Below, piece by piece: positions 41,749 through 51,254 of a stretch of 64,000 nt of DNA. The position numbers were made by a program, and so were the translations under genes. The notes beneath the pieces are model-generated. The model was not told the origin of the DNA, made no database searches, and saw only the letters and a program-made list of their open reading frames with translations. Every line of letters begins with the position of its first letter. Within the stretch, counting starts at the first letter, position 1. This DNA comes from Flavobacterium sediminilitoris (lineage in GTDB: Bacteria; Bacteroidota; Bacteroidia; Flavobacteriales; Flavobacteriaceae), in contig NZ_CP090145.1 in NCBI RefSeq assembly GCF_023008245.1, forward strand, positions 1,488,001 through 1,552,000, given 5' to 3'.

Positions 41749-43056
41749 ATGAAAAATCTAGTAGAAGAATTACGTTGGAGAGGGCTTATCCATGATATGA
41801 TGCCAGGAACAGAAGAACAATTAGTAAAAGAACCAACAACGGTTTATATTGGTTTTGATCCTACTTCAGATTCACTACACATTGGAAGTTTAGTTCCTAT
41901 TATTTTATTAATGCATTTAAGGAAATTTGGACATAGGCCTATTGCATTGGTTGGTGGTGCAACAGGAATGATTGGAGATCCATCAGGAAAATCAAATGAG
42001 CGTAATTTATTAGATGAAGTAACGTTAAATCATAATGTTAATGGTATAAAGGGTGTTTTATCTCGCTTTTTAGATTTTGATGCGAAAGATGAAACAGCAC
42101 CTATACTAGTAAATAATTATGATTGGATGAAAGATTTCTCTTTTATCAATTTTGCACGTGATGTAGGTAAACGTATTACGGTTAACTATATGATGGCTAA
42201 AGATTCTGTAAAAAAACGTTTGAGTGGAGAAGAAGGAGGAGAAGGAATGAGTTTTACAGAATTTACATATCAATTAATTCAAGGATATGATTTCTATCAT
42301 TTAAATAAAGAGTATAACTGTTTGTTGCAAATGGGAGGAAGTGATCAATGGGGAAATATTACAACAGGAACAGAATTGGTTCGTAGAATGAACGTAGATA
42401 ACGAAGAGCGTTCTAAGGCATATGCTATGACTTGTCCTTTAATAACTAAAGCAGACGGTTCAAAATTCGGAAAATCAGAAGGTGGAAATGTATGGTTGGA
42501 TGCTGATAAAACATCGCCATATAAATTTTATCAATTTTGGTTAAATACGACTGATGTTGATGCTGAAAAATATATTAAAATCTTTACATTTTTAGATGAA
42601 GAAACAGTAGTTAAGTTGATTGCAGAACATAATGAAGCTCCACACTTGAGAGTGTTGCAAAAAAGATTAGCAGAAGAACTAACATTATTAGTGCATTCAA
42701 AAGAAGATTTGGAGAGTGCTATTTTTGCTTCTAATGCTTTTTTTAGCAAAGATATGGACGGATTAAATGCTTTATCTGAAAAAGCTTTATTGGAGGTTTT
42801 TGAAGGAATTCCAATGGCAGAAATTTCAAGAAAAGATTTTGAAGAAGGATTAGATATGGTTGCTGCATTGGCAACTAAAACTAATTTTTTAGCTTCAAAT
42901 GGTGAAGCTAGAAGAGAACTAAAGCAGAATGCAGTTTCTTTAAATAAAGAAAAAGTAAAAGAAGAACGAGCTATAACAACAGATGATTTAATTAATAATC
43001 AGTTCTTGTTATTGCAAAAAGGGAAAAAGAATTATTATGTAATTAGAGTAGTATAG
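41749..43056 (+). CDS. tyrS: Tyrosyl-tRNA synthetase
   Basis: This 435-residue class I synthetase has HIGS (residues 44-47 in [10 protein letters not shown]), the tyrosine-binding [16 protein letters not shown] and the KMSKS-type loop KFGKS (239-243). A C-terminal S4-like RNA-binding segment closes the protein ([20 protein letters not shown]). It is the bacterial-type TyrRS. A full-consensus promoter lies directly in front. Its stop is one base from the stop of the convergent LuxE-like gene, with no terminator hairpin seen between. Confidence 0.97.
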   Translation: MKNLVEELRWRGLIHDMMPGTEEQLVKEPTTVYIGFDPTSDSLHIGSLVPIILLMHLRKFGHRPIALVGGATGMIGDPSGKSNERNLLDEVTLNHNVNGIKGVLSRFLDFDAKDETAPILVNNYDWMKDFSFINFARDVGKRITVNYMMAKDSVKKRLSGEEGGEGMSFTEFTYQLIQGYDFYHLNKEYNCLLQMGGSDQWGNITTGTELVRRMNVDNEERSKAYAMTCPLITKADGSKFGKSEGGNVWLDADKTSPYKFYQFWLNTTDVDAEKYIKIFTFLDEETVVKLIAEHNEAPHLRVLQKRLAEELTLLVHSKEDLESAIFASNAFFSKDMDGLNALSEKALLEVFEGIPMAEISRKDFEEGLDMVAALATKTNFLASNGEARRELKQNAVSLNKEKVKEERAITTDDLINNQFLLLQKGKKNYYVIRVV

Positions 43057-43057
43057 T

Positions 43058-44038
43058 TTACAAAACCATCAAATTACAACCTCTAATATCAGAATTGTCA
43101 AAACGTCCCAACACTTCGAAAGAATGGTTGGGATATTTTTTTCCTAAATCTTGTGTGGCAATAAAAGAGCATGAATTAATATTTGCTAAATCTATTACAT
43201 TTACACCGCCAGTTTTTCCATAATCAATATAAGATAAAGCATCTTCTGTATCTCTAATTAAAATCTGCATCCATGGTGGACATTCAAAAATACCGTTTCC
43301 TAAAGAGTAAGCTTGTGATAATAATTCGGTCATGCCATATTCAGAATGAATCACAGGAACTCCAAATCCTTGGCATAAGATTTCATGTAGCTCTTCTCGA
43401 ATAATCTCTTTTCGTTTGCCTTTCATGCCACCAGTTTCCATGACAATCGTGTTCTTTAACTCAAATTGATGTGGTTCAATCAAATCTAATAAGGCATAAG
43501 TCACACCAATTAGAATTACATTTTGACCCGATTTATCTAGTTCAGCTAATTTGATTGCTAATTCATCAAGATTATTTAAATAAAATCCTGAATCTGGATG
43601 GTTGCTACTTTTAATTAAATCATTAATCATGTAGATTAGTGAAGAGCCTTCACGCTCTAAATAAGATGGAAGTAAGGCTAAAACGCAATAATCTTCAATA
43701 TTACCATAAAATTCAGAAAAGGCATTGCGATAACTTTGCTCATAGATTGAAACATCTGTAACAAAATGATTGCTGGTTTGCATTCCAGTTGTTCCACTAC
43801 TTGTAAATGTTTCTTGTATAGTTTCTCTGGAGCTTATAATATCATGACTTTTAAAAAACTGAATGGGAAGAAATGGAATATCTAATAATGATTTCACATT
43901 AGATTTATCTTTTTTTAGAAGATTACAAAAATTCTTATAAACAATATTGTTGTCATATTGATGTCTGAAAACTTTGAGCGTTAGTTTTTCAAAATCTTTT
44001 TTGCTTGAAATGGTAAAGATATCTCCTGTTGAAATCAT
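43058..44038 (-). CDS. LuxE/PaaK-like acyl-protein synthetase (adenylate-forming)
   Basis: This 326-residue protein has the adenylate-forming motif TFTSSGTTGMQTSNHF and the LuxE-type segments DIPFLPIQFFKSHDI, ETGGMKGKRKEIIREELHEI and SEYGMTELLSQAYS. It would activate a carboxylic acid as an acyl-adenylate and pass it to a thiol or protein. Flavobacterial homologues are usually called acyl transferases; substrate unknown. No signal peptide, so cytoplasmic. Confidence 0.88.
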   Translation of the reverse strand: MISTGDIFTISSKKDFEKLTLKVFRHQYDNNIVYKNFCNLLKKDKSNVKSLLDIPFLPIQFFKSHDIISSRETIQETFTSSGTTGMQTSNHFVTDVSIYEQSYRNAFSEFYGNIEDYCVLALLPSYLEREGSSLIYMINDLIKSSNHPDSGFYLNNLDELAIKLAELDKSGQNVILIGVTYALLDLIEPHQFELKNTIVMETGGMKGKRKEIIREELHEILCQGFGVPVIHSEYGMTELLSQAYSLGNGIFECPPWMQILIRDTEDALSYIDYGKTGGVNVIDLANINSCSFIATQDLGKKYPNHSFEVLGRFDNSDIRGCNLMVL

Positions 44039-44092
44039 AGTGTTTTTGTGTTGCTAAATAATTTTTAGAACAATGCAAAAATATAAAATAAA

Positions 44093-44121
44093 AAAAGCAT
44101 CAACATATCGTTGATGCTTTT
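44093..44121 (-). terminator. Terminator of the CTD-bearing secreted protein gene
   Basis: A 12-bp perfect inverted repeat (AAAAGCATCAAC at 44093-44104, GTTGATGCTTTT at 44110-44121) with an ATATC loop lies 24 bases past the stop at 44145. A-rich plus-strand flank gives a T-run on the minus strand. Confidence 0.8.
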
Positions 44122-44144
44122 AAGAATGTATTTTTTAAGAAAAA

Positions 44145-45782
44145 TTATTTAACAACTAATTTTCTAGTAGCTGTTTTTCCTTCTTCTGTAATTTTTACAA
44201 TATACATACCAGCATTTAAGTTAGCTGTATTTATTGTATTATTGATTACTTTAGCATTGATTACTTCTTTTCCTACGATATCAAAAATTTGAACACTCAT
44301 GTTAGCATTTGCTGTAGAAGAAAAATGTAAAACATTTCCAGAAACTGGGTTTGGATACATTGTTAAGCCTTCAATTGCATTGAAAGAATTTGTTGATAAA
44401 GTAACATCTGCTAAAGAACGAGCAACCACTTGAGGAGTTCCATTAAATTCTGTAACAATCACAGCCATGTCGTTTGCTCCAGAAGGTATTAAATTAGCAT
44501 TTGCTACATAATTTGCTTCTGCAAAAAGAGTTCTGAAAATCATAGTGCTTCCGTCAGAAATATCATAATTAGTGCTTACAGCAAAAGTGGCTACTCCATC
44601 TCCATTTATAAAAGTCACGCCATTAATTTGGACTAATTCACTTTCATATGCTTCAATATTCCCTGTTATATCAGAGATTGTAACAACTTCAGGAGTGATT
44701 GTGTTTCCAGTAGAAGAAGCGGTAATGTTTTCATAAGGTATTAATTGTAAAACACCACTAAAAATTATCGCTTGTCCTTTAAGACCTGTCATTCCATCAC
44801 CTTCATTGAAAGTGTTTAATATGATTCCAGTATTATCATCAATTAGAATCGCAGCTGTTCCGTCTTGAATGTATTTCTGATTTCTTGCTGCTCTAGTGTA
44901 GGTTACAATTGCTTCACTAGAAATTTCATAAAATAATCCGTCTCCATTTGCAATAACATCAGCTCTTAATGCAGCAAGGTTATTGACTACTGTAAAAGGA
45001 CTAACTGTAAAATTTACTGTTGAGTTTACTGCTGGTGATATAGGTGTACCAGAGTCATCAACAAGTTCCATGTAAATAGTATGTACTCCTGTAGATAAGC
45101 TAGTTAAAGAAATAACTGAAGTGTCAAATTTATCTGTTGCTGAACCATTATCAACAGTATAGCTAATGTGTCCATCTCCAGATCCTGGATTTGCTACGGC
45201 AAAATTTTGTACACTAAATGCTATATCAATATTAGTGTCCGGAGTTGTTGATCCATCAGTTGGACTTGTAATTGCTAAACTAGGTGTTAATTGTGCCACG
45301 AATTGAAAATTATCAATATACATAATTGATGATCCCGTCCAATTTGCAGAGGTGTCGTAAAATCTAAATCCGATGTCAATTGGTCCAGATGTAGTAGCAG
45401 TATAAGTATATGTTAATGTCTGCCATTGATTTAAAGTAGTATCATCACTATAATTTTGGTATGTCTCTACGAAAAATCTAGCTCTAGCTCCATTATCTAA
45501 AGCATAAATATCTACTGAAACATCATATGTAGTTCCTGCTACAACATTGATGGTTTGTCTTAAATCTGTATCTGCTTGATTTTGAGTTGTGATTGTGAAT
45601 TTTCCAGATTTAGCACCTTCTGATATAATAGTTGTTTCCTCTTCAATAGTTATTCCTGAGTCATTTGTCCATGTATCTAATACTCCAGTTGTAAAACTTT
45701 CAAAATCACCATTAATTGCTAGATTTTGAGAAAAAGTAATTGTGGAAATCAGTAAAGTAAATAAAAAGTAAAGTTTTTTCAT
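44145..45782 (-). CDS. Secreted multidomain protein with T9SS type A sorting domain
   Basis: This 545-residue protein has a signal peptide (MKKLYFLFTLLISTITFSQ), a carbohydrate-binding-type beta-sandwich (about 20-165, NLAINGDFESFTTGVLDTWT, ending MYIDNFQFVAQL), an Ig/chitobiase-like segment (about 168-265), a region resembling DUF5689 or an OB-like nuclease-associated domain (about 270-450, YIQDGTAAILIDDNTGIILN) and a C-terminal T9SS type A sorting domain (GLTMYPNPVSGNVLHF, ending GKTATRKLVVK). It should be exported to the surface or medium. No catalytic motif is visible, so function is unknown. Own terminator at 44093-44121. Confidence 0.88.
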   Translation of the reverse strand: MKKLYFLFTLLISTITFSQNLAINGDFESFTTGVLDTWTNDSGITIEEETTIISEGAKSGKFTITTQNQADTDLRQTINVVAGTTYDVSVDIYALDNGARARFFVETYQNYSDDTTLNQWQTLTYTYTATTSGPIDIGFRFYDTSANWTGSSIMYIDNFQFVAQLTPSLAITSPTDGSTTPDTNIDIAFSVQNFAVANPGSGDGHISYTVDNGSATDKFDTSVISLTSLSTGVHTIYMELVDDSGTPISPAVNSTVNFTVSPFTVVNNLAALRADVIANGDGLFYEISSEAIVTYTRAARNQKYIQDGTAAILIDDNTGIILNTFNEGDGMTGLKGQAIIFSGVLQLIPYENITASSTGNTITPEVVTISDITGNIEAYESELVQINGVTFINGDGVATFAVSTNYDISDGSTMIFRTLFAEANYVANANLIPSGANDMAVIVTEFNGTPQVVARSLADVTLSTNSFNAIEGLTMYPNPVSGNVLHFSSTANANMSVQIFDIVGKEVINAKVINNTINTANLNAGMYIVKITEEGKTATRKLVVK

Positions 45783-45886
45783 TTTTTTAAGTTTAAATTT
45801 TAATACAAATATAATAACTAATTTTCTTTTGAAAGAAAATAGCGATGTAAAATAAAGGTTAAGGTTTATATGGTTGTAAAACGTAA

Positions 45887-46225
45887 TTAATTGATAATTA
45901 GTTTTCGTGTAGCAGAAGCTTCTGCTTCTCTTATTTTTACAATATATACACCAGGATTTAGTGTGCTAATGTTTATTTCTTTTGTAGTGGTAATTGTTTC
46001 AAACACTTTTTTTCCTAGTACATCAAAAATTTCTACTTTCTTTTCTAAAGAAAGTTTTGATGAAATATTTATTTTTCCTGTATTTGTAGGGTTTGGATAA
46101 ATAGTTAAACCCTCAATAGTTAGCTCTTGAGTTCTGGTTGTGCTATTTTTTGAATCCTGAGAATAAGTATTCACAGAAAATAGAAAAGCACCGAAAAGAA
46201 TAATATAAAAGTATTTTTTTATCAC
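45887..46225 (-). CDS. Minimal secreted protein consisting of a T9SS sorting domain
   Basis: This 112-residue protein has a signal peptide (about 1-22, ending NTYSQ), a linker of about 15 residues and then a complete T9SS type A sorting domain (LTIYPNPTNTGKINISSKLS, VEIFDVLGKKVFE, GVYIVKIREAEASATRKLI). There is no cargo domain. The sorting domain resembles that of the next gene, 104 bases away on the same strand, so duplication followed by loss of cargo is possible. The protein could be a signal or competitor for the secretion machine, or a remnant. Real but function unknown. Confidence 0.78.
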   Translation of the reverse strand: MIKKYFYIILFGAFLFSVNTYSQDSKNSTTRTQELTIEGLTIYPNPTNTGKINISSKLSLEKKVEIFDVLGKKVFETITTTKEINISTLNPGVYIVKIREAEASATRKLIIN

Positions 46226-46287
46226 TGACGTAAGTATTTAAGTGTAAATATAATGAATTTTTTAATTACAATAACAATGCCAAATGA

Positions 46288-46313
46288 AAAAATCCCTCAA
46301 CTGAGGGATTTTT
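46288..46313 (-). terminator. Terminator of the beta-helix lipoprotein gene
   Basis: A 12-bp perfect inverted repeat (AAAAATCCCTCA / TGAGGGATTTTT, 2-nt spacer) lies 21 bases past the stop at 46334. Confidence 0.8.
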
Positions 46314-46333
46314 AACTTTTTATATAGATTTTA

Positions 46334-47476
46334 TTATAATCCTGTAGTCCAACCTTGTGCCCAAGAAGGTGTTTCTGCACCATTTCCTGCACCAGTATTA
46401 TTCCCTTCTGTAAGGTATGTTGTGTTTGTTCCTGAATATTCAGATTTAGAACCAGCAACATTTACAAATTGTATTGGATTGAATATTACAAAACCATTAT
46501 CTACATTTGTGTTTGCAGGAGCATCTTCAGCAGCAGGCTTGATTTTTATACCTTTACTGAAATCTTGAATATAAATATTTTGAGCATTCCATTTTCCTCC
46601 GCCTTCTTTGATATACATTCCATGTTCCTCACCGTTTAAAGAACCTTTTAAGATTGTGAAGTTCTTTAAAGTTGCATTTGTAGTTGGTAATGCATCTCCA
46701 TTATCTCCATTGTTAGAACCTTCAACACCAGCTTTTGCAACATCTTTTATGAAAACATTTTCTAAAGTTCCAGAATATCCGTCTGCAAAGTCAACAGCAT
46801 CATCTTCACTATGTAAAGCGATTAAATATTTAGCGTTTACAGATCCGCCGAAAAATTCAATTCCATCATCACCACTTTTGTAGGCTTGAACATATTCAAC
46901 AGTTGTTCCAGAACCTACACCAAATAATGATAATCCGTTGAATTCTTTTTGATTTGTAAATGCAGCACCAGTATATTCAATTCTTAAGTAGCGAATGATA
47001 CCAGAACTATCATTGTTGTCAGAGCCACCATAAGTTAAATCAGAAACTTCTGCAGTTGCTGTTTCTCCATTAGCTCCACCTTTATTTGTTCTTGCTTTTC
47101 CGCAAACTACTAATCCACCCCAATCACCAGGAGCAGGATTTGTTTTTCCACTTGTCATAATAACTGGATTAGTCTCTGTTCCGTTGATGTATATTAAAGC
47201 ATCTTGTGCTACAGCAATGTAAGAAGATGTTCCTCCTGTTGCTTCAATTCTAGTTCCTGCTGGTATTGTAAGAGTAGCATCTGCTTTAACTACTAAAGAA
47301 CCTGTTAATTTGTATGTAACGGCTGGGTCTAATGTTAAAGACTGACCTGCTGTTAAAACACCTTTAAAGTTGCTTGGATCAAATGTTTGTGTAGTTTCAT
47401 TAGAATCATCGTCTCTTGAACATGAAGTCATCAATAAAGCTGTAATAGCTAAGGTTGATAAAAGTAATTTTTTCAT
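46334..47476 (-). CDS. Surface lipoprotein with parallel beta-helix fold
   Basis: Starting at 47476, the 380-residue protein has a lipoprotein signal (KKLLLSTLAITALLMTSC) followed by an acidic RDDDSNE stretch suited to surface export. The body is a run of right-handed beta-helix turns (GSLVVKADATLTIPAGTRIE, RYLRIEYTGAAF, TTVEYVQAYKSGDDGIEFFG), the pattern of pectate-lyase-like or cell-surface scaffold proteins. No catalytic residues identified. It lies behind the TonB-dependent receptor gene on the same strand, but a hairpin at 47566-47595 separates them. An ATG ten codons upstream is also in frame. Confidence 0.85.
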   Translation of the reverse strand: MKKLLLSTLAITALLMTSCSRDDDSNETTQTFDPSNFKGVLTAGQSLTLDPAVTYKLTGSLVVKADATLTIPAGTRIEATGGTSSYIAVAQDALIYINGTETNPVIMTSGKTNPAPGDWGGLVVCGKARTNKGGANGETATAEVSDLTYGGSDNNDSSGIIRYLRIEYTGAAFTNQKEFNGLSLFGVGSGTTVEYVQAYKSGDDGIEFFGGSVNAKYLIALHSEDDAVDFADGYSGTLENVFIKDVAKAGVEGSNNGDNGDALPTTNATLKNFTILKGSLNGEEHGMYIKEGGGKWNAQNIYIQDFSKGIKIKPAAEDAPANTNVDNGFVIFNPIQFVNVAGSKSEYSGTNTTYLTEGNNTGAGNGAETPSWAQGWTTGL

Positions 47477-47565
47477 TGTAATTGTGTTATTTAATATTTG
47501 AATCAAAAGTAGTAGGTGTATGCTACTTGAATTTTATCTCAATGTTATTAGTGTGTTAAAAAGAA

Positions 47566-47595
47566 ATAGGCTAGTTTTTATAAAAACTAGCCTAT
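47566..47595 (-). terminator. Terminator of the TonB-dependent receptor gene
   Basis: ATAGGCTAGTTTTTA-TAAAAACTAGCCTAT is a perfect 30-bp palindrome 24 bases past the receptor stop. On the minus strand only a short mixed T stretch follows, so some read-through to the beta-helix gene is possible. Confidence 0.65.
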
Positions 47596-47619
47596 GTTTC
47601 TTTAATGTTAAAAAGATGT

Positions 47620-50388
47620 TTAGAATTCGTATTTTAACGAAAAACTATAATTTTGGCCTTTCTTATATGAATCTACTACTACGTTTTGAATGTCTTGGTA
47701 ACGCTCAATTGTAGGGTTTGTAATATTTTTGACAGTAAAACCTAGGCCTAAGTTTTTGTTTAATTTATATTTTAAAACAAAATCGAATGTTCCTACTTTA
47801 CTATCAATAAGGTTCCCTTTTCCATAAGAACCAATAGCAAAGTTTCTATCTGAAAAATAACTAAAAGCTAATGTTGATTGTAGTCCAGAATCATTTTTAA
47901 AATCTTTACTAAAACTAATGTCTGAATTTATTAATAGATCTGAGGCACCTGTTAGTTTTCCTTCTTTTTCTGTGAACGCAACATTGATAGTTCCTTCTGT
48001 TTCATTTAAAACTTTTTCTTTATCAAAATCTTGATTTGTATTCATGTATGATATATTTAATCCAAAAGAAAGATTTGTTTTTTCATTTGTAGAAAGGTTT
48101 TCTCTTGAAAGAATATTTTTTCTGAATTCAATTTCAGCTCCTAATCCAATTGCTTTTTCGCCAGAGTTTACATAAGAAATATCATTTGTAGCAGAAGCAA
48201 CAGTTACTTCGTTTATTGGATTTTGAATGTATTTTCCAAAAGTTGTTAAAGAGATAATTTCTCCGCTTTTAGGAAAAAATTCCCATTTTAAATCGAAATT
48301 GTAATCTGTAGAGTTATATAAATATGGATTACCAAAATATACTTGATTTACTTCTTCAAATTGGAAAGGAGCTCTTTCTTTAAACTGTGGTAATGTATAT
48401 GTTTTACTTGCTGCAATTTTTAAGTTTTGTTTTTCATTAAGTTCATATTTTGCAGTAATCATTGGCAAATATTCCATTGTGTCAAAGTTCTTTTTTCCTC
48501 CTTGTGGAGCAAGAGCTGTTTTGTATTTGATATCTTGAATGATAAATTCAGAACGGAAACCCGCAATTACATATAGTTTTGGATTGAATTGATATTCAAT
48601 AGCTCCATAACCAGCAGAAATAATTTGTTGGCCATTAAAATTTTGAGGGTTAAGAGCATTAGGATCTCCTAATCCACCATTAAACGTTTCTATCACAAAT
48701 AACCCAGCATTGAAGTTGTTTTGATTGAAATAGCCATCAATGTTATTTAAGTCGATTGTTGGTTGCGCGACGGTTTGAATGTCAAAGTTAAATTGTGTTG
48801 CATCAAAATTTAATTTCTTATATCTTATACTATATCCTGCAATTACTTTTCCTTTGTATTTATCACTATCTTTACTGAATTTATAAGATAAATTAGCATT
48901 AGCAGCAACTTCATCATCAGTCATTTCTTGATAATATCTGTGGTTTTCAGATTGATTATTTTCAGCAACTTTTATATTTGACAAATCTCCATTATCATTA
49001 ACAGGAATAAAAGTATTCTGCATTCTGTCTGGAACAATATTTTTCATCATGTTGTATGATGTTCCCCAGTTTAAATCAATTCTATCTGAAAATGTATGTT
49101 CTCCAAGTAGTTGATTTACTAATAAAGATGTTCTTTCAAAAGTAGAACGTCTAATAAATCCACCACCATTTGCAGCAATATCAAAAATGTCAATTATTCC
49201 TGTATATTCTTCGTGTTTTTGATTAGAAGAATTGATATACATGGAATTAAAGCGTAAATTGTTATTGTTGTTTATTTTATAATTGACGTTAGCCATCAAA
49301 TTAGTGTTTGTTTGATAATTATATGATTGCTTAAATAAATCTCTTTTTGCAATCCCTTGTACATTAACACTTCCTCTTGAAACTCCTTCTTTAAATGTAT
49401 ATCCATTGTCGAAAGAAGAATTGATAAAGAAGCTTAATTTTCCATTTTCACTTACTGAATATGAATCGCCTCCTCTTAAATAAAATGAGCTATTTATTGG
49501 TGTTTGAGCTCTTTTGTCCCAACTGGTATTAAAATTGTAACCACTAAAAGGGCTGTTAGGATATTTTTGATTGCTGAATCCATGAAAACTTGGACCATCT
49601 TGTAAATAGAATTTGTCTTGTTTAATTGCATTTGAGTTTACTCCAAAACCAGTTCCTATTTCTAGTGTTCCGCTACCTTTGTAATTTTTAGAAACAATAT
49701 CAATGTTTGCTCCTGCAAAATCACCATAATTTTTGTAATTGAATGTTTTATCAATGCCAATATATTCAACAATATCTGTAGAGAAAATATCTAAGCTAAT
49801 ATTCTTTTTAGTTGGATTGTTAGATGGTAATGGCAATCCATTCATTGTAGTAGTGTTATATCGATCTCCTAATCCACGAACATAAATGTTTCCTGAACCT
49901 TCTTGTTTTGTAATTCCTGTTGTTTTAGTTACTGCCGATGCTACATCGCTAATACCTTTTTTAGAAATCTCTTCAGCTCCTATCGCTTGTTTGATTTCAA
50001 CCGCTTTTTGTTGCTCTTGTAGTAAAGCTTGCTCGCTTTCTTTAGTTACAGAATGTGTTATTACTACATCTTGTAATTGAACACCACTTGCTTCAAGTGT
50101 GTGATTAATTACTTTTTTTTCTCCAGCTTTAATTGTAAAAGGGATTTCTTTTGTTTCGTAACCTAGATATCCAATTTCTAAAACATAACTTCCTGGCTTA
50201 ACAGATAGTGTATATTTTCCCATGTCATCTGTTGAAGTGCCAATTGTTGTTCCTTTTATTACTATATTAGCAAAAGGTAATGGCTCGTTGTTGAATTCTT
50301 TATCTAAAATAACTCCTGTTACTGTTCCTGTTTGGCCGAAAGAGTAAAGGCTAATAAATAAAAAGCTTAATAAAAATTGTAGTTTCAT
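47620..50388 (-). CDS. TonB-dependent outer-membrane receptor
   Basis: This 922-residue protein has a signal peptide (about 1-19, ending YSFGQ), a CarboxypepD_reg-like domain (about 20-105, GTVTGVILDKEFNNEPLPFA), a plug domain (about 125-235, SDVASAVTKTTGITKQEGSG, NIYVRGLGDRYNTTTMNGLP) and a long beta-barrel ending in FSLKYEF. The segment VRGLGDRYNTTTMNGLPLPS is typical of a large flavobacterial receptor class. It imports an unknown ligand with energy from TonB. No SusD partner lies nearby, so glycan uptake is less likely. It is divergent from a PhoB/PhoR-like pair 182 bases away, suggesting control by that pair. Confidence 0.93.
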   Translation of the reverse strand: MKLQFLLSFLFISLYSFGQTGTVTGVILDKEFNNEPLPFANIVIKGTTIGTSTDDMGKYTLSVKPGSYVLEIGYLGYETKEIPFTIKAGEKKVINHTLEASGVQLQDVVITHSVTKESEQALLQEQQKAVEIKQAIGAEEISKKGISDVASAVTKTTGITKQEGSGNIYVRGLGDRYNTTTMNGLPLPSNNPTKKNISLDIFSTDIVEYIGIDKTFNYKNYGDFAGANIDIVSKNYKGSGTLEIGTGFGVNSNAIKQDKFYLQDGPSFHGFSNQKYPNSPFSGYNFNTSWDKRAQTPINSSFYLRGGDSYSVSENGKLSFFINSSFDNGYTFKEGVSRGSVNVQGIAKRDLFKQSYNYQTNTNLMANVNYKINNNNNLRFNSMYINSSNQKHEEYTGIIDIFDIAANGGGFIRRSTFERTSLLVNQLLGEHTFSDRIDLNWGTSYNMMKNIVPDRMQNTFIPVNDNGDLSNIKVAENNQSENHRYYQEMTDDEVAANANLSYKFSKDSDKYKGKVIAGYSIRYKKLNFDATQFNFDIQTVAQPTIDLNNIDGYFNQNNFNAGLFVIETFNGGLGDPNALNPQNFNGQQIISAGYGAIEYQFNPKLYVIAGFRSEFIIQDIKYKTALAPQGGKKNFDTMEYLPMITAKYELNEKQNLKIAASKTYTLPQFKERAPFQFEEVNQVYFGNPYLYNSTDYNFDLKWEFFPKSGEIISLTTFGKYIQNPINEVTVASATNDISYVNSGEKAIGLGAEIEFRKNILSRENLSTNEKTNLSFGLNISYMNTNQDFDKEKVLNETEGTINVAFTEKEGKLTGASDLLINSDISFSKDFKNDSGLQSTLAFSYFSDRNFAIGSYGKGNLIDSKVGTFDFVLKYKLNKNLGLGFTVKNITNPTIERYQDIQNVVVDSYKKGQNYSFSLKYEF

Positions 50389-50438
50389 TATTGTGTTGTT
50401 GAAATTTGGTGCAAAGGAACTCTAACAAGATTATCAAA

Positions 50439-50450
50439 CTGTTACTGTCA
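50439..50450. promoter_or_regulatory. Possible response-regulator site (direct hexamer repeat)
   Basis: CTGTTA-CTGTCA, two similar hexamers in tandem, sits in the 182-base gap between the TonB receptor and the divergent PhoB-like regulator. The hexamers resemble the CTGTCA half of enterobacterial Pho boxes, but the 6-base rather than 11-base spacing does not fit that model. Confidence 0.25.
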
Positions 50451-50512
50451 AGTTATAAAAAAGTTTTATAAACGTTACTTAAATGTTAAGTCATTAAATT
50501 ATCGTTAAGAGC

Positions 50513-50542
50513 TTGATAGGTTTCATATTATATTTACCTTTA
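50513..50542 (+). promoter_or_regulatory. Promoter of the response-regulator gene
   Basis: TTG (50513-50515), 19 bases, then TACCTTTA (50535-50542), seven of eight matches to TAnnTTTG, 28 bases before the start codon. Confidence 0.55.
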
Positions 50543-50570
50543 CAATCAATAAAGAGAACTTTATTATATT

Positions 50571-51254
50571 ATGAAAAAAAGAGAAATTAAGATTTTATTA
50601 GTTGATGATGAGCCAGATATCTTAGAGATTATTGGTTATAATTTGTCACAAGAAGGCTATCAAATTGTAACTGCTTCAAATGGAAAAGAAGCTGTTGCTA
50701 AGGCAAAAAAAGAGCTTCCACATTTAATAATTATGGATGTTATGATGCCTGAAATGGATGGTATTGAAGCATGTGAAAATATTAGAAAATTTTCAGAATT
50801 AGAGAATACAATCATCACTTTCTTGACTGCTAGATCTGAAGATTATTCTCAGGTTGCAGGCTTTGATGCAGGTGCGGATGATTATATTGCAAAGCCTATA
50901 AAGCCTAAAGTTTTGGTTAGCAAAGTAAAAGCGCTTTTAAGGAGGTTAAAAGATGATGTTTCTGCTACTGATACTTTAAAAGTAGGTGATATTGAAATTA
51001 ATAGAGAAGAATATAAAATCATTCGTCAAGATGAAGAGATAGTACTTCCTAGAAAAGAATTTGAATTGTTTTATCTTTTAGCGACTAAGCCTGGAAAGGT
51101 TTTTACAAGAGAAGAAATTTTAGACAAAGTTTGGGGTAATGAAGTTGTAGTAGGAGGAAGAACAATAGATGTTCATATTCGTAAATTAAGAGAAAAAATA
51201 GGGGATGATTTCTTTAAAACTATAAAAGGAGTTGGTTACAAATTAGAGTTTTAA
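50571..51254 (+). CDS. OmpR/PhoB-family response regulator
   Basis: This 227-residue protein has a receiver domain (1-120) with acidic pair DDE (12-14), phospho-acceptor Asp56 in IIMDVMMPEMDG, Thr in FLTARSED and Lys in YIAKPIKP. A winged-helix DNA-binding domain follows (about 130-227, REEILDKVWGNEVVVGGRTI, DVHIRKLREKIG). Its stop overlaps the start of the histidine kinase by one base. The PhoB-like subgroup is suggested by the pairing with a PhoR-like kinase. Control of the divergent TonB receptor is a reasonable guess. Confidence 0.94.
   Translation: MKKREIKILLVDDEPDILEIIGYNLSQEGYQIVTASNGKEAVAKAKKELPHLIIMDVMMPEMDGIEACENIRKFSELENTIITFLTARSEDYSQVAGFDAGADDYIAKPIKPKVLVSKVKALLRRLKDDVSATDTLKVGDIEINREEYKIIRQDEEIVLPRKEFELFYLLATKPGKVFTREEILDKVWGNEVVVGGRTIDVHIRKLREKIGDDFFKTIKGVGYKLEF

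Noticed and set aside
46608..46883. Long frames opposite the beta-helix lipoprotein and other well-supported genes (also for example 26470-26865, 36122-36415, 55586-55885)
   Set aside because: Antisense shadows of genes with clear family motifs; no independent start context or domain.
50439..50450. Enterobacterial-type Pho box near the PhoB-like regulator
   Set aside because: The hexamers are in tandem with 6-base rather than 11-base spacing and only partly match; kept only as a low-confidence site.
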